Assembly (NCBI RefSeq): GCF_036231945.1
Contig: NZ_CP109599.1
Span: 6,661,501-6,725,500 of the forward strand
DNA from: Streptomyces sp. NBC_01429
GTDB taxonomy: Bacteria > Actinomycetota > Actinomycetes > Streptomycetales > Streptomycetaceae
Length of the DNA: 64,000 nucleotides
Direction: 5' to 3'
Part shown: positions 60,041 through 64,000 of the stretch, in pieces
Numbering within the stretch: the stretch's first letter is position 1
Layout of the letters: the number at the start of each line of letters is the position of its first letter
The notes under the pieces: generated by a model
Databases searched by the model: none
What the model was told of the DNA's origin: nothing
Seen by the model: the letters and a program-made list of their open reading frames with translations, nothing else
Made by a program: the position numbers and the translations under genes

Positions 60041-61900
60041 ATGACTGACTATGGCCGGGGCCCCGGCTCCGAACCGTGGCACCCCGAGGACCCTTTGTAC
60101 GGGGACCAGGGGTGGGCGGCACAGCAGGCCACTGACGCCCACGCTCCCTACGGCGGGCCGCAGCAGCATCAGCAGTACCCGCAGCAGGCTCAGCAGCAGA
60201 CGTACACGGGCGAGCCCGATCCGTACCAGCAGCAGTACCACCAGCAGCATCAGCAGCAGGGTGGGCAGCAGCAGTACGAGCCCCAGCAGTACGATCAGCA
60301 GCAGTACGGCCAGCAGCAGTACGGGGCACAGCAGTACGGCGACCCCCAGTACGGCAACGGCCAGTACGGCGACCAGGGGCAGGCCCAGCAGCCGCAGCAG
60401 CACTCCCAGCCGCAGCAGCACCAGCAGCAGCAGGGCGGGTACCAGAACCCGCCGTACCAGGACCCCCAGTACCCGGACCCGCAGTACAACGACCCCCAGT
60501 ACAACGGTGGTTGGGACTCGGGCCAGCAGGCCGAGATGCCGTACGGAGGCAACTCCTCCGGCCCCTACGAGGGCCAGCAGGGCGGCTACGGCGAGAGCCA
60601 CGACCACTACGCCACTCCGGACGCCTACCCCCCGCCCCAGCCCCCGGGCCAGCGCCGGGCCGAGCCCGAACCGCAGCCGGAGAACGAGGCGGCGGAGCCG
60701 AAGCAGGACGAGGAGGAGAAGGAGAACCATCCCTTCTTCACCGGCGGCGGCTCCGACGGCGACGAGCCGGACGCCGAGGCCGAGGGGCGAGGCGGTGGCC
60801 GGAGCAAGTCGAAGAAGAAAAAGGGCCGCAACGGCATCGCCTGCCTCGTGGTGGCCGTGGTGCTGGTCGGCGGCGTGGGCGGCGTCTCCTACGTCGGTTT
60901 CCAGTTCTGGCAGAGCAAGTTCGGCCCGCCGCCGGACTTCGCGGGGTCCGGCTCCGGCTCCGTCCAGGTCGAGATCCCGCAGGGCGCGGGCGGCTACGAG
61001 ATCGGCGCCATCCTGGTGAAGAACGGGATCGTCAAGAGCCAGCGCGCCTTCGTCTCCGCCCAGAAGGGAAACCCGAAGGGCAACACGATCCAGGCGGGCG
61101 TCTACACCCTCAGCAAGGAGATGTCCGCGGCGAACGCCGTGAAGACCATGCTGAGCCCCAACAGCCGCAACGCCCTGATCATCCCCGAGGGCACCCGCAA
61201 CGTCGCGGTCTACGCCAAGATCGACAAACAGCTCGGCCTCACCGCGGGCACCACGCAGGGCATCGCGAAGAAGGAAGCGGCCAACCTCGGCCTGCCGAAG
61301 TGGGCCAAGAGCGGCTCCCCGATAAAGGATCCGCTGGAGGGCTTCCTCTATCCCGCGAGCTACCCGGTCGCCAAGGGCACGAAACCCGAAGCCGTCCTGA
61401 AGAAGATGGTCTCCCGGGCGAACGCGGAATACAACAAGCTGGATCTTGAGGAGAACGCCAAGAAGCACGACCTCGAAGGTCCCTGGCAGCTCCTCACCGT
61501 CGCCAGCCTCGTCCAGGCCGAGGGCAAGACCCACGACGATTTCCGTAAGATGGCCGAAGTCGTCTACAACCGGCTCAAGCCCAGCAACACGGAGACGAAC
61601 CAGCTGCTTCAGTTCGACTCCGCGTTCAACTACCTCAAGGGCCAGAGCAAGATCGACATCAGCGAGTCCGAGATCAACAAGAATCAGGACCCGTACAACA
61701 CCTACACCCAGAAGGGCCTCACCCCCGGGCCCATCGGCAACCCGGGCAACGAGGCGCTGGCCGCGGCCCTGAACCCGACGGACGACGGCTGGCTCTACTT
61801 CGTGGCGACCGACGGTCAGCACAAGACCGAGTTCGCCAAGACCTATGCCGAGTTCGAACCACTCAGGGACAAGTTCAATGACCGGAAGAGCAACGGCTGA
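60041..61900 (+). CDS. mltG: Endolytic peptidoglycan transglycosylase MltG with a Gln/Tyr-rich cytoplasmic N-terminus
   Basis: Cleaves nascent glycan strands outside the membrane to set chain length. 619 residues: a ~250-residue cytoplasmic region of QQYGQQQYGDPQY-type repeats and acidic stretches, a basic KSKKKKGR stop, one membrane helix (about 265-287), then the YceG domain (about 310-619) with IIPEGTRNVAVYAKI, DPLEGFLYPASYPV, ASLVQAEGKTHDDFRKMAEVVYNRL and GLTPGPIGNPG. The helix containing the presumed catalytic Glu reads VQAE where enterobacterial enzymes have VEKE; the second Glu is kept. ATG 60041 follows AAGGGG. It overlaps aroE by 23 bases. Confidence 0.92.
   Translation: MTDYGRGPGSEPWHPEDPLYGDQGWAAQQATDAHAPYGGPQQHQQYPQQAQQQTYTGEPDPYQQQYHQQHQQQGGQQQYEPQQYDQQQYGQQQYGAQQYGDPQYGNGQYGDQGQAQQPQQHSQPQQHQQQQGGYQNPPYQDPQYPDPQYNDPQYNGGWDSGQQAEMPYGGNSSGPYEGQQGGYGESHDHYATPDAYPPPQPPGQRRAEPEPQPENEAAEPKQDEEEKENHPFFTGGGSDGDEPDAEAEGRGGGRSKSKKKKGRNGIACLVVAVVLVGGVGGVSYVGFQFWQSKFGPPPDFAGSGSGSVQVEIPQGAGGYEIGAILVKNGIVKSQRAFVSAQKGNPKGNTIQAGVYTLSKEMSAANAVKTMLSPNSRNALIIPEGTRNVAVYAKIDKQLGLTAGTTQGIAKKEAANLGLPKWAKSGSPIKDPLEGFLYPASYPVAKGTKPEAVLKKMVSRANAEYNKLDLEENAKKHDLEGPWQLLTVASLVQAEGKTHDDFRKMAEVVYNRLKPSNTETNQLLQFDSAFNYLKGQSKIDISESEINKNQDPYNTYTQKGLTPGPIGNPGNEALAAALNPTDDGWLYFVATDGQHKTEFAKTYAEFEPLRDKFNDRKSNG
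60140..60520 (+). repeat. CAG/CAGTACGG-rich repeat region encoding Gln/Tyr repeats
   Basis: Irregular tandem arrays of CAGCAG and CAGTACGG(C/G) units inside mltG encode (Q)nYG-type repeats. The copies are imperfect. The composition is far richer in A than the surrounding genes. Confidence 0.8.
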
Positions 61901-62714
61901 GGGGCGCCGCGCGGCCGTCCTGGGGTCGCCCATCGCACACTCACTCTCACCCGTGCTGCACCGAGCCGCCTACCGCGAACTCGGCCTCGCCCACTGGTCG
62001 TACGACCGTTTCTACGTGGACGAGGCCGGGCTCCCCGGTTTCTTCGCCGGGCTCGACGCCTCCTGGGCCGGTCTCTCGCTGACCATGCCGCTCAAGCGTG
62101 CCGTCTTCCCGCTGCTCGACGAGGTCTCCGACACCGCCGCGTCGGTGGAGGCCGTCAACACGGTCGTCCTCGGCGCTGACGGCCGGCGCACCGGGGACAA
62201 CACCGATATCCCCGGCATGGTCGCGGCGCTGCGCGAGCGGGGCGTCGAGAAGGTCGAGTCCGCCGCCGTCCTGGGCGCGGGCGCGACCGCCTCGTCCGCG
62301 CTCGCGGCGCTCTCCCGTATCTGTACGGGCCCGGTCACCGCGTATGTACGCAGCGACGCCCGCGCCGCCGAGATGCGGGGCTGGGGCGAACGGCTCGGCG
62401 TGGACGTCCGTACCGCCGGCTGGTCGGCGGCCACCGCGGCCTTCGACGCCCCGCTGGTGATCGCCACCACCCCGGCGGGCACCACCGACGCCCTCGCCGC
62501 GAGCGTTCCCGACCGGCCCGGCACGCTCTTCGACGTGCTCTACGAACCCTGGCCGACGCCGCTGGCCTCGGCCTGGTCGCGGGCCGGCGGAGAGATCGTC
62601 TCCGGCCTCGATCTGCTCGTGCACCAGGCCGTACTCCAGGTGGAGCGGATGACGGGACTGGCGCCGGCGCCGCTGGACGTGATGCGCGCGGCCGGCGAGG
62701 ACGCGCTGCGCTGA
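61878..62714 (+). CDS. aroE: Shikimate dehydrogenase
   Basis: Reduces 3-dehydroshikimate with NADPH in the shikimate pathway. 278 residues: substrate-binding GSPIAHSLSPVLHRAAYRELGL, LSLTMPLKRAVFPLLDEVSD with the catalytic Lys, NTDIPGMV-type Asp (DNTDIPGMVAAL), and the nucleotide loop AAVLGAGATASSALAAL. ATG 61878 lies inside the 3' end of mltG (23-base overlap), which implies coupling. aroC follows after 195 bases. Confidence 0.94.
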   Translation: MTGRATAEGRRAAVLGSPIAHSLSPVLHRAAYRELGLAHWSYDRFYVDEAGLPGFFAGLDASWAGLSLTMPLKRAVFPLLDEVSDTAASVEAVNTVVLGADGRRTGDNTDIPGMVAALRERGVEKVESAAVLGAGATASSALAALSRICTGPVTAYVRSDARAAEMRGWGERLGVDVRTAGWSAATAAFDAPLVIATTPAGTTDALAASVPDRPGTLFDVLYEPWPTPLASAWSRAGGEIVSGLDLLVHQAVLQVERMTGLAPAPLDVMRAAGEDALR

Positions 62715-62909
62715 CCGGCGCCCTCCGGTGGCCGACGGTCGTCCGCGCACCGGACGGATGCCCGTTCGAAGGCGGCGACGTGGGAGAATCGGCCCCGGCG
62801 GGCCGTGGCCGCGCACCCGGTCGTGCCGCCAGAGCCGCGCCGGGCGACTGCCCGGCGCAAAGCCTGTCAGGAGGCACTGGCAGTCCAGGCGCGAGTATGA
62901 GGAGCACCG

Positions 62910-64000
62910 TTGAGCAGGTTGCGCTGGCTGACCGCGGGGGAGTCGCACGGCCCCGCACTCGTGGCGACGCTGGAGGGTCTTCCCGCCGGTGTGCCCATCA
63001 CCACGGAGATGGTGGCGGACCACCTGGCCCGGCGGCGCCTCGGTTACGGCCGCGGTGCGCGGATGAAATTCGAGCAGGACGAGATCACGTTCCTCGGCGG
63101 CGTACGGCACGGCCTGACCATGGGCTCGCCCGTCGCGATCATGGTGGGCAACACCGAGTGGCCCAAGTGGGAGCAGGTCATGTCGGCCGATCCGGTCGAC
63201 CCCGCCGTGCTGGCCGACTCGGCCCGCAACGCGCCGCTGACCCGCCCCAGGCCCGGCCACGCCGACCTCGCGGGGATGCAGAAGTACGGCTTCGACGAGG
63301 CCAGGCCGGTCCTGGAGCGGGCCAGCGCGCGGGAGACCGCGGCGCGGGTCGCGCTCGGCGCCGTGGCGCGCTCGTACCTGAAGGAGACGGCCGGGATCGA
63401 GATCGTGTCCCATGTCGTCGAGCTGGCCGCGGCCAAGGCCCCGTACGGGGTGTACCCCACCCCGGCCGATGTGGCGAAGCTGGACGCGGACCCGGTGCGC
63501 TGCCTGGACACCGAGGCGAGCGAGGCGATGGTCGCCGAGATCGACCAGGCCCACAAGGACGGCGACACGCTCGGCGGCGTCGTCGAGGTCCTGGCCTACG
63601 GCGTGCCCGTCGGGCTCGGCTCGCACGTCCACTGGGACCGCAGGCTGGACGCGCGGCTGGCCGCCGCGCTCATGGGGATTCAGGCGATCAAGGGCGTCGA
63701 GGTCGGTGACGGTTTCGGGCTCGCCCGGGTGCCCGGCTCGCAGGCGCACGACGAGATCGTCGCGACCGACGAGGGCATCAGGCGCTCCTCGGGCCGCTCC
63801 GGCGGTACCGAGGGCGGGCTGACCACCGGTGAACTGCTGCGCGTCAGGGCCGCGATGAAGCCCATCGCGACCGTGCCGCGCGCGCTCGCCACCGTCGACG
63901 TCGCCACCGGCGAGGCCACCAAGGCGCACCACCAGCGCTCCGACGTGTGCGCCGTGCCGGCCGCCGGCATCGTCGCCGAGGCCATGGTCGCGCTGACCCT
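62910..64000 (+). CDS. aroC: Chorismate synthase (3' end beyond the window)
   Basis: Last step of the shikimate pathway, from EPSP to chorismate, needing reduced FMN. The frame starts at TTG 62910, which has GAGGAG eight bases upstream, and stays open to the end of the window (363 codons seen). It encodes LSRLRWLTAGESHGPALVATLEGLPAG, RRRLGYGRGARMKFEQDEITFLGG, RPRPGHADLAGMQKYGFDEARPVLERASARETAARVA and the C-terminal RSSGRSGGTEGGLTTGELLRVRAAMKPIATVPRAL, all hallmarks of AroC. Its product is the substrate of pabB at 14599. Confidence 0.96.
   Translation, partial: MSRLRWLTAGESHGPALVATLEGLPAGVPITTEMVADHLARRRLGYGRGARMKFEQDEITFLGGVRHGLTMGSPVAIMVGNTEWPKWEQVMSADPVDPAVLADSARNAPLTRPRPGHADLAGMQKYGFDEARPVLERASARETAARVALGAVARSYLKETAGIEIVSHVVELAAAKAPYGVYPTPADVAKLDADPVRCLDTEASEAMVAEIDQAHKDGDTLGGVVEVLAYGVPVGLGSHVHWDRRLDARLAAALMGIQAIKGVEVGDGFGLARVPGSQAHDEIVATDEGIRRSSGRSGGTEGGLTTGELLRVRAAMKPIATVPRALATVDVATGEATKAHHQRSDVCAVPAAGIVAEAMVALT

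Overview
The window is high-GC actinobacterial chromosome and almost certainly Streptomyces. Third codon positions are nearly all G or C, GTG and TTG starts are common, and the sporulation gene ssgB is present. Several genes look leaderless, and the order thrS - HIT - pgsA - acyltransferase - pimA - pdxS/pdxT - yebC - ruvCAB - yajC/secD/secF - apt - relA - cyclophilin - hisS - rarA - rpsD - alaS - ruvX - mltG - aroE - aroC is, from memory, the conserved core order of streptomycetes and partly of mycobacteria. Nothing here looks like a prophage, a genomic island or a CRISPR locus.

Layout. 1-3069: a methionine ABC importer (metN truncated by the window edge, metI, two tandem metQ lipoproteins). 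3217-10803: a GNAT acetyltransferase and a corrinoid/siroheme group: cobL, a BluB-CobT fusion with a long Pro/Glu/Ala-rich N-terminus, and a fused precorrin-2 dehydrogenase/uroporphyrinogen-III methyltransferase. 10892-13798: a SpoU methyltransferase, a tail-anchored Ser/Thr kinase and a tiny membrane protein. 13993-14442: five minus-strand tRNAs (three Val-GAC, one Cys, one Gly). 14599-17439: pabB-pabC and a double-GNAT protein. 17453-20156: a DsbA-like protein, two small membrane proteins, a CGNR zinc-finger protein and ssgB. 20437-20701: two plus-strand tRNA-Val(CAC). 20812-29239: an exonuclease-fold protein that has lost its catalytic residues, thrS, a K+ channel, a HIT protein, a membrane protein of unknown function and an EF-G paralogue. 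29511-32295: the phosphatidylinositol(-mannoside) operon. 32914-38376: a small membrane protein, PLP synthase, YebC and the Holliday-junction genes ruvCAB. 38542-45419: Sec accessory genes, apt and relA (stringent response). 45501-52066: DUF349, cyclophilin, MBL hydrolase, hisS, VKOR and rarA. 52112-55840: an iron-box-controlled DUF2470 gene divergent from rpsD, and a STAND ATPase. 56020-64000: two small proteins, alaS, ruvX, mltG, aroE and aroC (truncated by the window end).

The feature that ordinary annotation does not explain is a dispersed, non-coding, near-perfectly symmetrical palindrome of about 550 bp. It is present twice, at 8935-9503 and 32303-32846, each time starting at or just after the stop codon of a plus-strand gene. 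Its ends, found by comparing the two copies, match the limits of its two-fold symmetry, so it appears to be a discrete element. It encodes no transposase and shows no target-site duplication.

Other points worth following are the catalytically dead exonuclease homologue at 20812-21558, the iron box between the DUF2470 gene and rpsD, a six-codon upstream ORF that overlaps the bluB-cobT start, a possible operator before the 68-residue membrane protein, and five genes whose start codon lies exactly 6-7 nt after a -10 hexamer. Many convergent or tandem gene ends carry strong hairpin terminators, and some of these lie inside the 3' end of the facing gene.
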